Positions 1 through 8,567 of a stretch of DNA of 64,000 nucleotides are shown piece by piece. The notes under the pieces are model-generated. The model was not told the DNA's origin. It saw nothing but the letters and a program-made list of their open reading frames with translations, and searched no databases. A program made the translations under genes and the position numbers. The stretch comes from Vibrio sp. JC009 (GTDB lineage Bacteria > Pseudomonadota > Gammaproteobacteria > Enterobacterales > Vibrionaceae): the NCBI RefSeq assembly GCF_029016485.1, contig NZ_CP092106.1:2542001-2606000 (forward strand). The letters run 5' to 3'. Each line of letters starts with the position of its first letter. Position 1 is the stretch's first letter.

Positions 1-589
1 GAGGAAGCGCAGAAATCGTCCTTCTTGTTTTTGCTGCTCTTTCATAGGTAATCGTTCCACCAACACCTATATAGAAGCCAAGATTGATAAAGTCCATCGC
101 CTGCTGCTCACTACCGGTAAAACCATGTATCACCCCTCCGGGCAACGGCTGATGACGTTTAAGTATGCTGATAAGATCCTGATGAGCCTTACGGCAGTGA
201 AGTATAAGAGGAAGGTTAAACTGCTTAGCCAGTAAGATCTGCTCGGTAAGGAGTTGTTTCTGAAGTGCTTCATCGTTGCGGGAGTGATAAAAGTCCAGTC
301 CGCATTCACCTATCGCAACGCATTTGTCAGAACGCCCGTCCAGACGCTGCTTTAATAAATGAATATGCGCTGGTTTATGTGTGTCAGTAAAATAGGGGTG
401 CAAGCCGAGAGCAAAGTATATGTTCTTATCTAACGAAGCTATCTCCTCTACTCTTTCCCAGTTTTCCATACTACAACCCGGAACAAGCATATGACTGACA
501 CCGGCACTTTTCGCTTCAGCAATAATCTGCGGCAAATCCTGCTTAAACTCTTCCCGATCCAGATGACAATGAGTATCAAACAGTCCCAC
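1..589 (-). CDS. yjjV: TatD-family metal-dependent hydrolase (YjjV-like), C-terminus cut by window edge
   Basis: The reading frame runs off the left edge, so about 196 residues are visible and roughly 60 C-terminal residues of a normal TatD protein (about 255-260) are missing. The N-terminus carries the family metal motif FDTHCHLD, followed by ALGLHPYF, GECGLDFY, LILHCRKAH and VIHGFTGS, which are the TIM-barrel metal ligands of TatD-type phosphodiesterases/nucleases. A GTG at 589 gives the start VGLFDTHCH; no ATG fits upstream in frame. That GTG overlaps the end of the small gene at 576-746 by 14 bases, so the two are probably translationally coupled. In E. coli yjjV lies close to prfC; prfC is also near here (8728-10317), which favours YjjV over TatD itself. 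Exact substrate unknown. Confidence 0.85.
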   Translation of the reverse strand, partial: MGLFDTHCHLDREEFKQDLPQIIAEAKSAGVSHMLVPGCSMENWERVEEIASLDKNIYFALGLHPYFTDTHKPAHIHLLKQRLDGRSDKCVAIGECGLDFYHSRNDEALQKQLLTEQILLAKQFNLPLILHCRKAHQDLISILKRHQPLPGGVIHGFTGSEQQAMDFINLGFYIGVGGTITYERAAKTRRTISALP

Positions 590-746
590 TGTCGGACTCT
601 TCTCTGGTTTCTGACTTTTTCTTGTCTGAATAGTCTTCTTTACGCACAGGAACACAACAACGCCCCTGCTCCTGAGTCAGTCCCATGGACTCACACCAGT
701 TATCGTATTTTTTAACCATATCCCTGAGCTTATCTTTTACTTTCAT
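576..746 (-). CDS. Small Cys-containing protein, 56 aa, upstream of and overlapping yjjV
   Basis: An open frame of 56 codons starts at ATG 746 with a strong ribosome site (AGAGAGGA) 4-5 bases upstream and ends in TGA at 576-578. The product is charged, starts MKVKDKLRDMVKKYDNWCES and continues with MGLTQEQGRCCVPVRKED and an acidic/lysine-rich tail. It has three cysteines (one in WCES, a CC pair) and no membrane segment. It resembles a short family seen next to TatD genes in vibrios (possibly the DUF5363 type; recalled, not searched). The stop lies inside the start of yjjV, so the pair forms a two-gene operon. Function unknown. Confidence 0.65.
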   Translation of the reverse strand: MKVKDKLRDMVKKYDNWCESMGLTQEQGRCCVPVRKEDYSDKKKSETREESDSGTV

Positions 747-1128
747 CTTTATCCTCTCTTAATCTGAGCTTTCTATTATTTTGGTTATTAGGTTTCGTCA
801 TACTCTGTTGGAAAAATGGTGCATCTTCAGAAAAAAGTGCGAATTCTGTCCAAAAATGACGGGTTAACTCCATTTTTTTCCACTGAGTTACATTTTTCCT
901 CATATTCATGTGATGAATGCGCTTTTTTTTTCAACACGCAAACGTTAAACTCCTCGATTGGCTATATGTAATAAGGGTTTTATCAGTTCAACAGGCTGAA
1001 ATACTAACCCAATAATAACAGTGTTATCGAAACCTTAACGAAAGTTAAAGGGAAACAAAAAGCAATCGTAACATCTGAACATGATGCACAGATGCTATTA
1101 AACCAGGGTACAACATAGGGATCATCCA
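747..1128. promoter_or_regulatory. Intergenic region, divergent promoters of yjjV pair and nucleoside transporter
   Basis: This 382-base A/T-rich stretch separates the minus-strand yjjV pair from the plus-strand BMP operon, so it must carry both promoters. The only recognisable site is a PurR-like sequence at 936-951, described separately. No ORF, hairpin terminator or repeat was seen in the rest. Confidence 0.5.
936..951 (+). promoter_or_regulatory. Candidate PurR operator upstream of nucleoside transporter
   Basis: The sequence ACGCAAACGTTAAACT matches the PurR palindrome ACGCAAACGTTTGCGT perfectly in the left half and in the central GTT, with 4 of 8 right-half bases agreeing. It lies about 180 bases upstream of a BMP-type nucleoside transporter, a sensible PurR target. 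Other LacI-family proteins bind similar cores, so the assignment is an inference. Confidence 0.4.
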
Positions 1129-2127
1129 GTGAAAAAAGCTACCATCAAACTTTCTGCACTAGCAATCGCGATGTCTTCTTTTGCTGCTATTGCAGCTCCA
1201 AAACCAGCTGTTGTTTATGATACAGCAGGTAAAAATGACAAGTCTTTTAACCAGGCAGTTTATGAGAATGGAGTTCTTGTATTTAACGAAGAAAAAGGCA
1301 TTAAAGTAAAAGAGTTCGTTCCTTCAAACGAAGCTCAGCGCGAACAGGGTCTGCGTAAACTGGCTAAACGTGGTCACAGCCCAATCGTTGCAGTTGGCTT
1401 TAACATGGCATCAGCTGTGGAAAAAGTGGCAACTGAATTCCCTGACATCAAGTTCACTATCATTGATATGGTTGTTGACAAGCCAAACGTACAGTCAATC
1501 GTATTTAATGAGCATGAAGGCTCTTTCCTTGTGGGTGCGCTGGCAGCAAAAGCATCTAAATCAGGCACTGTAGGCTTTGTGGGTGGTATGGATATCCCAC
1601 TAATCCGTAAGTTCGCATGTGGTTACGAGCAAGGCGCTAAATACGCAAACTCTTCTGCAACTGTTCTTCAGAACATGACAGGTTCTACACCAGCAGCATT
1701 TGCTGACCCGGCGAAAGGTTCTGAGCTGGCTAAGAGCCAGTTCTCTCAGGGCGCTGACGTAATCTACGCAGCAGCAGGTGGTACAGGTATGGGTGTTTAC
1801 CAGGCTGCTAAAGATGCTGGTAAATATGCTATCGGTGTTGACTCAAACCAGAACCACATCCAGCCAGGCACAATGCTGACTTCAATGGTTAAGCGTGTTG
1901 GTGTTGCTGCATACAACACCTGGGCTGAAGATATGGAAGGTAACTGGAAGCCAGGTATCAAAGCTCTTGGTCTGAAAGATGGTGGTGTTGACTGGGCTCT
2001 TGATAAGCACAACGCATCACTGATTACTGAAGATATGAAAGCTTACGCTGAAGGTCTGAAAGCAGACATCATCGCAGGTAAGATCGTTGTACACGATTAC
2101 ATGTCTAACAATGCATGTACTTACTAA
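1129..2127 (+). CDS. BMP-family ABC transporter substrate-binding protein (nucleoside type)
   Basis: A 332-residue periplasmic binding protein. A cleavable signal peptide covers about residues 1-22 (basic KK, hydrophobic core, cleavage after AIA before APKPA). The mature part has the PF02608/BMP pattern: VVYDTAGKNDKSFNQ near the N-terminus, then VGFNMASAVEKVA, FTIIDMVVD, EGSFLVGALAA, GFVGGMDIPLIRKF and DVIYAAAGGTGMGV, the hinge and purine-pocket segments of PnrA-like proteins. The start is GTG at 1129, with AGGG eight bases upstream. The next three genes encode the two-domain ATPase and two permeases, completing a nucleoside importer (YufNOPQ/BmpA-NupOPQ type). Substrate is inferred as purine and other nucleosides. 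A stable hairpin follows and may keep this gene's transcript level above that of the rest of the operon. Confidence 0.92.
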   Translation: MKKATIKLSALAIAMSSFAAIAAPKPAVVYDTAGKNDKSFNQAVYENGVLVFNEEKGIKVKEFVPSNEAQREQGLRKLAKRGHSPIVAVGFNMASAVEKVATEFPDIKFTIIDMVVDKPNVQSIVFNEHEGSFLVGALAAKASKSGTVGFVGGMDIPLIRKFACGYEQGAKYANSSATVLQNMTGSTPAAFADPAKGSELAKSQFSQGADVIYAAAGGTGMGVYQAAKDAGKYAIGVDSNQNHIQPGTMLTSMVKRVGVAAYNTWAEDMEGNWKPGIKALGLKDGGVDWALDKHNASLITEDMKAYAEGLKADIIAGKIVVHDYMSNNACTY

Positions 2128-2159
2128 TTTCTACCTAAGTATTAAATTGTAGAAATTTA

Positions 2160-2182
2160 CGCCGCTGCCCTGTGCAGCGGCG
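2160..2182 (+). terminator. Intercistronic hairpin after the binding-protein gene
   Basis: CGCCGCTG pairs perfectly with CAGCGGCG across a 7-base loop, 33 bases after the binding-protein stop. The following TCGTTG is not a real T-run, so this looks like a partial terminator or a 3'-end stabilising stem rather than a full stop. Such stems are common between a binding-protein gene and its membrane-component genes. Confidence 0.6.
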
Positions 2183-2278
2183 TCGTTGTACTAAGCTAAA
2201 CAGATAATTGCGATCCCCGTTAACCTTTCGCAGTGATTTCTTTAGCTTTGTATTCACTTATTTATTCAGGAAGCTCTC

Positions 2279-3847
2279 GTGACAGTAGTTCAAGACTATG
2301 CCATTGAACTTAAGGGAATCGATAAAAAGTTTGGCGCCGTACATGCCAACCGTGCTATCGACCTAAAAGTTCCTAAGGGTACTATTCACGGTATTATCGG
2401 TGAAAATGGTGCCGGTAAATCAACACTAATGAGCATTATCTATGGCTTTTATCATGCCGACTCAGGATCAATGCTTGTCAATGGTAATGCATATAAACCA
2501 TCAAACTCTCAGGAAGCCATCTCTGCCGGTATCGGTATGGTGCACCAGCACTTTATGCTGGTTGAAACCTTCACGGTTCTGGAAAACATCATTCTTGGTG
2601 CAGAAAACGGCTGGAAACTGGATGAAAGCCTTGACGCTGCCAGAAGCAAACTGGAGCAGATAGAAAAAGATTACGGCCTGGACGTTCCCCTTGATGCCAT
2701 TGTCGGTGAACTGCCGGTTGGCCTGCAACAGCGTGTTGAGATCCTGAAGGCACTCTATCGCGACGCCAAGATCCTTATTCTTGATGAACCTACCGGTGTA
2801 CTGACTCCTCAGGAAGCTGACCACCTGTTTAAAATCCTTGATAAGCTTCGCGCTCAGGGTACAACGGTAATGATCATCACTCACAAACTTCGTGAAGTAC
2901 TGGCGATTACAGATAACATCTCGATCATGCGTCAGGGACAGATGGTTGAACATGTTGTCACTTCTGAAACCAATAAAGAAGAGCTTGCTGAACTTATGGT
3001 CGGCCGTAAAGTCCGCCTTAAAGTGGATAAGCAGGAAGCTAAGCCTAAAAACAGCCTGATCAAAGTTGAAAACCTGAGCTACTTTGACGATGCCGGTGTT
3101 CAGCGCGTAAAAGGTATCAGCTTTGATGTACGTGCCGGCGAAATCGTTGGTATTGCCGGCGTTTCCGGTAATGGTCAGTCTGAAATTCTCGGACTTCTGT
3201 CCGGCATTTTGCCACCGGAATCAGGCTCTATCGAGCTGAACGGCAACAAGATCACTAAAGAAAATGTGACGGATCCGAGACATGTTCGAGCCATGGGCGT
3301 TGGTCATATTCCGGAAGACAGACACAAGCAGGGTCTGATCAATAAGTTTGCCGCGCAGGAAGCCTATATTCTGGGTTACCACCACCTGCCTAAATACAAT
3401 AAAGGCGTGCTTCAGGACAAAACTGCGATTGCAGAGTTTTGTCAGACCAACATGGACAAATGGGACGTTCGCCCGAACGACATTAACCTGAAAACCGCAA
3501 ACTTCTCTGGTGGTAACCAGCAGAAGCTGGTGATTGCCCGTGAGATGGAAGAGAACCCGGATATCCTTCTTGTAGGCCAGCCAACCCGTGGGGTAGATAT
3601 CGGCGCTATCGAATATATCCACCAGCAGATCATTGCCGGTCGTGACGCGGATAAAGCCGTACTGCTGGTATCCGTTGAGCTGGATGAAATTCTCAGCCTG
3701 GCAGACCGTATTCTGGTTGTCTTTGACGGCGCGATTGTGGGTGAAGTCGCAGCAAAAGATGCGGATGAGAAAACATTAGGTCTGATGATGGCAAACATCG
3801 TACCTGATCACCTGAAAGAGAAGCAGAACCAGGGAGAAGTATCATGA
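2279..3847 (+). CDS. Nucleoside ABC transporter, duplicated ATP-binding protein
   Basis: A 522-residue protein with two ABC cassettes, as in RbsA/YufO-type ATPases. First cassette: Walker A GENGAGKST near residue 41, a Q-loop at VHQHFMLV, degenerate signature (LPVGLQQRVE) and Walker B ILILDEPT. Second cassette: degenerate Walker A (GVSGNGQSE), signature FSGGNQQK and Walker B ILLVGQPTRGVD, in which the usual DEP is GQP. One impaired site of this kind is normal in the family. The start is GTG 2279, with CAGGA eight bases upstream. The stop overlaps the next start (ATGA at 3844), so coupling to the permease is likely. The protein energises nucleoside import with the binding protein at 1129 and permeases at 3844 and 4959. 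Confidence 0.93.
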   Translation: MTVVQDYAIELKGIDKKFGAVHANRAIDLKVPKGTIHGIIGENGAGKSTLMSIIYGFYHADSGSMLVNGNAYKPSNSQEAISAGIGMVHQHFMLVETFTVLENIILGAENGWKLDESLDAARSKLEQIEKDYGLDVPLDAIVGELPVGLQQRVEILKALYRDAKILILDEPTGVLTPQEADHLFKILDKLRAQGTTVMIITHKLREVLAITDNISIMRQGQMVEHVVTSETNKEELAELMVGRKVRLKVDKQEAKPKNSLIKVENLSYFDDAGVQRVKGISFDVRAGEIVGIAGVSGNGQSEILGLLSGILPPESGSIELNGNKITKENVTDPRHVRAMGVGHIPEDRHKQGLINKFAAQEAYILGYHHLPKYNKGVLQDKTAIAEFCQTNMDKWDVRPNDINLKTANFSGGNQQKLVIAREMEENPDILLVGQPTRGVDIGAIEYIHQQIIAGRDADKAVLLVSVELDEILSLADRILVVFDGAIVGEVAAKDADEKTLGLMMANIVPDHLKEKQNQGEVS

Positions 3848-4956
3848 GTCAGGCAAAAGTCCCTGCATGGGTAAACGTTGCACTGCTACCCGTTGTCAAC
3901 GTAATGTTTGCCTTTTTAGTATCAGCACTGCTGTTCGTCTACATTGGTGTCAGCCCGGTAGAAGCGGCAAAAACCATGTGGATTGGTGCATTTGGTTACG
4001 CTGAAGGTGTTGGTTATACCCTGTATTACGCAACCGGATTTATTTTTACCGGTCTTGCCGTATCCGTCGCCTTTAATGCCAGCCTGTTTAATATCGGTGG
4101 TGAAGGTCAGGCCTATATTGGTGGCCTGGGTGTCGGTCTGGTGTGTCTTACCCTTGGTGAATATGCGCCATGGTACGTCGTCTTCCCGGTAGCAGTGGTT
4201 GCCGGTGGCCTGTTCGGTGCTGCCTGGGGCTTTATCCCGGCTTACCTTCAGGCAAAACGTGGTTCGCACATCGTAATCACCACCATCATGTTTAACTTTA
4301 TCGCCGCAACATTTATGGCTTATCTGCTGGTTAACGTATTCAAGCCGGAAGGTGTGATGGCTGCAGAAAGCCGCGTTTTTGCTGCCAGCAGCTGGCTGCC
4401 GAAAATGCACGATATGCTCGCTGTGGTTGGTTTTGAGATGGAATCCAGCCCACTGAACCTGAGCTTTATCTTCGCACTTCTTTGCTGTGTCGGTGTCTGG
4501 CTGTTTTTGTGGCATACCCGCTGGGGCTACGAGATCCGTTCAATCGGTGCAAACCCGTCAGCGGCAGGCTACGCCGGTATCAACTATGTCAGAGTGGTTA
4601 TTCTGACTATGCTGGTTTCCGGTATGCTTTCAGGCTTCTTTGGTCTGAACGTACTGCAGGGCGAGCTACACCAGATAAAGCTTAACTTTGTTGAAGGCTT
4701 TGGTTTTACGGGTATCGCTGTAGCGCTTATGGGACGTAACCATCCAGTCGGTGTTCTGTTTGCAAGTCTGCTGTTTGGCTTCCTTTACCAGGGTGGCGCA
4801 GAGCTTAGCTTCGAATACGATATAGACCGGAATATGGTCGTTGTTGTACAGGGTCTGGTGATTCTGTTCTCAGGCGCACTTGAGCACATGTTCCGCCCGA
4901 CACTGGAAAAAACCTACCTTAAGCTTTTTGCTAAAGCAGATAATGGAGTAGCTTAA
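3844..4956 (+). CDS. Nucleoside ABC transporter permease (NupP-like)
   Basis: A 370-residue BPD_transp_2-family (PF02653) inner-membrane permease. It is very hydrophobic with about eight to ten membrane segments, and has the family stretches FNIGGEGQAYIG, GAAWGFIPAYLQAKRGSHIVITTIMFNFIA, IRSIGANPSAAGYAGIN (cytoplasmic coupling loop) and GFGFTGIAVALMGRNHP. It overlaps the ATPase gene by four bases and is two bases from the second permease, so all four genes form one transcription unit. It is the longer of the two permeases, as in YufP/NupP systems. Confidence 0.92.
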   Translation: MSQAKVPAWVNVALLPVVNVMFAFLVSALLFVYIGVSPVEAAKTMWIGAFGYAEGVGYTLYYATGFIFTGLAVSVAFNASLFNIGGEGQAYIGGLGVGLVCLTLGEYAPWYVVFPVAVVAGGLFGAAWGFIPAYLQAKRGSHIVITTIMFNFIAATFMAYLLVNVFKPEGVMAAESRVFAASSWLPKMHDMLAVVGFEMESSPLNLSFIFALLCCVGVWLFLWHTRWGYEIRSIGANPSAAGYAGINYVRVVILTMLVSGMLSGFFGLNVLQGELHQIKLNFVEGFGFTGIAVALMGRNHPVGVLFASLLFGFLYQGGAELSFEYDIDRNMVVVVQGLVILFSGALEHMFRPTLEKTYLKLFAKADNGVA

Positions 4957-4958
4957 TC

Positions 4959-5924
4959 ATGTTTGAAACGATTATCTTAATGCTGGATGCCACCATCCGT
5001 GTAGCAACTCCGTTAATTCTGGCTTCACTGGCAGGCCTGTTCAGTGAACGCTCCGGTGTTGTAAACATCGGCCTGGAAGGTAAACTGCTGATTTCTGCCT
5101 TTGTTGGCGCAGCTGCAGCATATGAAACCAACTCGGCAATGATGGGAATGTGCGCGGGTGTATTTATCTCAGTACTTTTCTCACTGCTTCACGGCTTTGC
5201 TTCTATCACCCACCGTGGTGATCAGGTAGTAAGTGGTGTTGCGATCAACATTCTGGCAGCTGGCCTTACCGTAACTCTGGGCCGCTACTGGTACGATATG
5301 GGTGGTCAGACGCCATCACTATCAGGCGATGCTCGCTTTGCTCCAATCAACTTCCCGTTCGCAGAAGAGCTGGCTGATACCCCTGTGATTGGTCTTCTTT
5401 ATTCTGAACTTCTGAGCGGTCACTCACTGATTGAATATCTGGTTGTTCTGATTGTGCCACTGGCATGGTTTGTGATGTTCCGAACCCGCTTCGGTCTGCG
5501 CCTGCGTGCGGTTGGTGAATCGCCAGCAGCCGTTGATACCGCCGGTATCTCAGTTGTAGGCATGCGCTACGCCGCTATGGTTATCTGTGGCATTCTGGTT
5601 GGTCTGGGCGGCGTTTATCTGTCCGTGGCACAAACTGCACAGTTCATTCCAAACATGAGTGCAGGTAAAGGCTATATGGCTCTGGCAGCACTTATCTTCG
5701 GTAAGTGGAAGCCATTTACTGCTCTGGGTGCCTGTCTGCTGTTTGGCTTCCTGGACTCACTGGCTATCCGCCTTCAGGGCGTGGCTATCGGCGGCTTTGA
5801 AATTCCTGTTCAGGCAATCGAAGCTATCCCATACATTCTGACGGTACTGCTGCTTGCCGGATTTATCGGTAAAGCGGTTGGTCCTAAGGCTGTTGGTGTT
5901 CCGTATACTAAGGAACGCGAATAA
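4959..5924 (+). CDS. Nucleoside ABC transporter permease (NupQ-like)
   Basis: A 321-residue BPD_transp_2-family permease, partner of the preceding gene. Conserved features are SERSGVVNIGLEGKLLISAF near residue 27, HRGDQVVSGVAINILA, the coupling loop LRAVGESPAAVDTAGI, and GKGYMALAALIFGKWKP near the C-terminal half. It is last in the operon and is followed 12 bases later by a strong terminator. Confidence 0.92.
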   Translation: MFETIILMLDATIRVATPLILASLAGLFSERSGVVNIGLEGKLLISAFVGAAAAYETNSAMMGMCAGVFISVLFSLLHGFASITHRGDQVVSGVAINILAAGLTVTLGRYWYDMGGQTPSLSGDARFAPINFPFAEELADTPVIGLLYSELLSGHSLIEYLVVLIVPLAWFVMFRTRFGLRLRAVGESPAAVDTAGISVVGMRYAAMVICGILVGLGGVYLSVAQTAQFIPNMSAGKGYMALAALIFGKWKPFTALGACLLFGFLDSLAIRLQGVAIGGFEIPVQAIEAIPYILTVLLLAGFIGKAVGPKAVGVPYTKERE

Positions 5925-5936
5925 CTTCTACTTTAA

Positions 5937-5968
5937 AGCCGTTGTTTCAGCAACGGCTTTTCTTTTTC
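5937..5968 (+). terminator. Rho-independent terminator of the nucleoside transporter operon
   Basis: AGCCGTTG and CAACGGCT form an eight-pair stem with a 6-base loop, followed by TTTCTTTTTC. It is placed directly after the last permease. Confidence 0.9.
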
Positions 5969-6065
5969 TGACAAATTTCTGACAAAACTCTCTCCCCTGC
6001 CCCCCTGTCAAAGCAACGTTTCCATCAGGATGAACTAAACTAATAGTACGTAGTTTTCTTCAGAT

Positions 6066-7559
6066 ATGTACGCTATGAACAGACACTCTTACACCAAAAA
6101 TCGTTATGGCCCTGCAAGACAGAGGGGCTTAATAACCATCTTTCTTGCTGTTGGTATGGTTTTTATCCTTGGGATGGTCGGCCTGGCCGTTGATACCGGT
6201 ACGGCGTACTCAGATTATCGTCAGGCTCAGACAGCTGCGGATGCCGCTGCAATGGCTGCAGCCTATGAGATTTATGAAGAACATACAGATGAAGATATAA
6301 CAGGCTACGGATTAGCAGAAGCCGCTGCTAACGGTTTTACCGACGGTGATGGCGGTATAAGCGTTTCTGTCAATAACCCGCCGACATCCGGCTTTTATGC
6401 CGGAAATGATGATTTTGTGGAAGTGATCATTTCCGACAACTCACCAACCGTTTTCCTGAGCGTGCTGGGATTTAATACCTTTAATTACAGTGTCAGAGCA
6501 GTGGCAAATGGCGCTATTACGGGCGCAGCCCTGAACTGTATTTATGCTCTGGCTCCTAATTATGAAAAAGCCATGCATGTTACCAGTGGCTCAACACTCA
6601 ACGGTAACTGCGGCGTACATGTTAACTCCACCGACAGCAAGGGCCTTTATGTAGACGGCTCCTCAATGATAGCGTCTGACGTCAATGTTGTTGGCGGAAT
6701 AGATGGCAAAAACAATATTACCTGCTCTGAGGATCCAAGCTCAGATGCCTGTATAGACGATGACGCCGACCCTATCTCTGACCCTCTGGCCGACCTGGAT
6801 CCGCCAAGCGTGGATTACAACAACACTGCCTGCCCATCCAATGGAGGAGCAGATAACAAGTGCAGCTCCAGTAAAGAGTCATGCCGGGGAAAAGCAGATA
6901 GCGGCCGGTACGAACCATACACCATAGAAAACTCAGATGACACCATTGAGCCTGGGCTGTATTGCGGCGGTATATTTGTAAAAGATGTGGAAGTCACCAT
7001 GGAACCAGGCACTTATATCCTGCGTGGGGGTGGTCTGGTAGTCGATGGTGATGACGGTAAGATCTCAGGCGATGGCGTATTTATCTACAACACCTGTGAA
7101 TCTGAATGTGACGGCAATGAGTCTGACTCCAAAGATTTCTGGTCGCTTGAGGTTAACTCGGGCAACATAGAACTGACCTCATGCTCTCAGGCAAGCAGCA
7201 GTAGCTGTGAAAGTGAGATTGACGAAGCTTACCAGGGCATGATCTGGTTCTCAGACAGAGAGTCGCCAGAGACTCCAAAGCCTCAGGACAAACCAGCTAA
7301 CTCCATCAACTCAAATGCTGCTTCCATACTCAGCGGTACCTTCTATGCTCCTCACCAGTTCCTTGAGCTGTCCAGTGGCTCGGCGTTAGGTCCCAATCAG
7401 GTCGGCCTTACCGGTGTAGACTCAGTATTTATTGCCAAGTTCGTTGAAGTCTCCAGTGGCTCCGTCTTCAATATTACCTACCCTGCTGGTAGCGGCGGTG
7501 GATCCGGTGGCGGCAGTGGCGGATCAGACCCTTACACTGAAATCACCTTAGTTGAATGA
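6066..7559 (+). CDS. TadG-like, cysteine-rich surface/pilus-associated protein
   Basis: A 497-residue protein. After a basic start, residues about 20-45 form one membrane segment (LITIFLAVGMVFILGMVGLAVDTG), followed by YRQAQTAADAAAMAAA, the N-terminal signature of TadG/Tad-like Flp-assembly proteins. No von Willebrand A domain with a MIDAS motif is visible. The rest is acidic, rich in Ser/Gly/Asp, contains 12 cysteines (an even number, suiting disulfides outside the cytoplasm) and has beta-rich repeats (TYILRGGGLVVDGDDGKISG, GVFIYNT). A Gly-Ser linker (GSGGGSGGGSGGS) lies just before the last ten residues. ATG 6066 has no clear ribosome site; ATG 6075, giving MNRHSY, is an alternative. It heads a three-gene set with TadE/TadF-like genes. 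Function inferred as a cell-surface or pilus component. Confidence 0.75.
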   Translation: MYAMNRHSYTKNRYGPARQRGLITIFLAVGMVFILGMVGLAVDTGTAYSDYRQAQTAADAAAMAAAYEIYEEHTDEDITGYGLAEAAANGFTDGDGGISVSVNNPPTSGFYAGNDDFVEVIISDNSPTVFLSVLGFNTFNYSVRAVANGAITGAALNCIYALAPNYEKAMHVTSGSTLNGNCGVHVNSTDSKGLYVDGSSMIASDVNVVGGIDGKNNITCSEDPSSDACIDDDADPISDPLADLDPPSVDYNNTACPSNGGADNKCSSSKESCRGKADSGRYEPYTIENSDDTIEPGLYCGGIFVKDVEVTMEPGTYILRGGGLVVDGDDGKISGDGVFIYNTCESECDGNESDSKDFWSLEVNSGNIELTSCSQASSSSCESEIDEAYQGMIWFSDRESPETPKPQDKPANSINSNAASILSGTFYAPHQFLELSSGSALGPNQVGLTGVDSVFIAKFVEVSSGSVFNITYPAGSGGGSGGGSGGSDPYTEITLVE

Positions 7560-7572
7560 GTAAGGAGTGCAT

Positions 7573-8064
7573 ATGATGTTAAAAAGACAAAAAGGTCTGG
7601 CAGCGACTGAACTGACCTTAGCGCTTCCGATAATTCTATTTATTTTGCTCATTGCAATAGACTACGGACGGGTGGCCTTCGAGGTCATTACCACCTCAGG
7701 AGCAGCCAGAGCCTCCGCAGCCTATGGTGCTTATCAGCAGGTTGATTTAAGCTCAGCTATCGACGAAGCCGCAATAAAAACAGTAGCTCAGGGAGAAGCA
7801 ACCAACCTGACCATTCATTCCGGTGAAACAGATGCAATAACCACTCAGGTTGAAAGGCTTTGCCGCTGCTACGATCCTACTATTTTTGCTGAAAACAAAA
7901 CATTTCTTGAGCCAACGGCAGCTGCATGCACTGCGGCTTGCAGTGAACATCTGGAGGTTTATATCCAAACCACAACAACCAGAACCTTTAAAACCATATC
8001 CGGTTTTCCTCTGCTACCTAAAACTCTTACTTTTACTCGTGTTGCCAGAATGAGGGCTCAGTAA
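7573..8064 (+). CDS. TadE-family pseudopilin-like membrane protein
   Basis: A protein of about 163 residues. The start ATG 7573 is preceded by TAAGGAG at five bases' spacing; a GTG at 7567 is in frame but sits inside that ribosome site. The N-terminus has the TadE pattern: short basic leader, then GLAATELTLALPIILFILLIAID, a type-IV-pilin-like segment with the Glu five residues into the hydrophobic stretch. The remainder includes four cysteines (CRCYD and CTAAC) and short beta-type segments and should lie outside the membrane. The stop overlaps the next start as TAATG. Part of the tad-like operon; role inferred as a minor pseudopilin. Confidence 0.8.
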   Translation: MMLKRQKGLAATELTLALPIILFILLIAIDYGRVAFEVITTSGAARASAAYGAYQQVDLSSAIDEAAIKTVAQGEATNLTIHSGETDAITTQVERLCRCYDPTIFAENKTFLEPTAAACTAACSEHLEVYIQTTTTRTFKTISGFPLLPKTLTFTRVARMRAQ

Positions 8065-8495
8065 TGCGTCGATATATGGGAAATATTTACAAAAAAGCTC
8101 AGAAAGGGATCGCTATCGTAGAGTTTACAATCGTATCGGCAGCTTTTATCTTTCTTCTGTTTGCCGTCGCAGAAGGTGGCCGCTATATCTACAGCTACAA
8201 TAGTGTAGCTCACGCAGCCAGAGACGGAGCCAGATATGCTTCTGTCAGAGGAAGTAACGCCGCTTTAGACAGTTTGCGTGCTTCAGATGCCCCGGCAACT
8301 CAGTCTTCGGTAGCCAGTTACCTGAGTCAGAAATCACCGCTGGGAAACCTCTCCGTCAGCGTAAACTGGGAAACGATTAATAAAGATCCCGGAGAAGAGG
8401 TATCCGTTACCGTCTCCTACAACTTCACATCCTTTATGCTGCTATTTAATTCAATAACACTAACCAGCACGGCAACCAGCACGATTTACTTTTAA
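8064..8495 (+). CDS. TadE/TadF-like pseudopilin-like membrane protein
   Basis: A 143-residue protein overlapping its upstream neighbour by one base (TAATG). The N-terminus is GIAIVEFTIVSAAFIFLLFAVAEGGRYIYSYN, the typical prepilin-like hydrophobic segment with Glu near its start, followed by the family HAARDGARYASVRG. The rest, about 80 residues, is a small beta-rich domain with no cysteine. A perfect terminator lies 17 bases past the stop, so the tad-like unit is three genes only. No CpaF/TadA ATPase, TadB/C, RcpA secretin or flp pilin gene occurs in this window. Confidence 0.8.
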   Translation: MRRYMGNIYKKAQKGIAIVEFTIVSAAFIFLLFAVAEGGRYIYSYNSVAHAARDGARYASVRGSNAALDSLRASDAPATQSSVASYLSQKSPLGNLSVSVNWETINKDPGEEVSVTVSYNFTSFMLLFNSITLTSTATSTIYF

Positions 8496-8511
8496 TGACC
8501 CCTTCATAACC

Positions 8512-8540
8512 AAAAACGGAGCCAGGCAGCTCCGTTTTTT
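8512..8540 (+). terminator. Rho-independent terminator of the tad-like operon
   Basis: ACGGAGC pairs with GCTCCGT across the loop CAGGCA, preceded by an A-run and followed by six T residues. It terminates plus-strand transcription and could also work in reverse for prfC. Confidence 0.92.
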
Positions 8541-8567
8541 ACTATGCGTTATTCCACTGAATCTGAT

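Noticed and set aside
6015..6030. AACGTTTCCA half-site before the TadG-like gene, similar to the right half of GalR sites
   Set aside because: Only half of the palindrome is present and the genes have no link to galactose.
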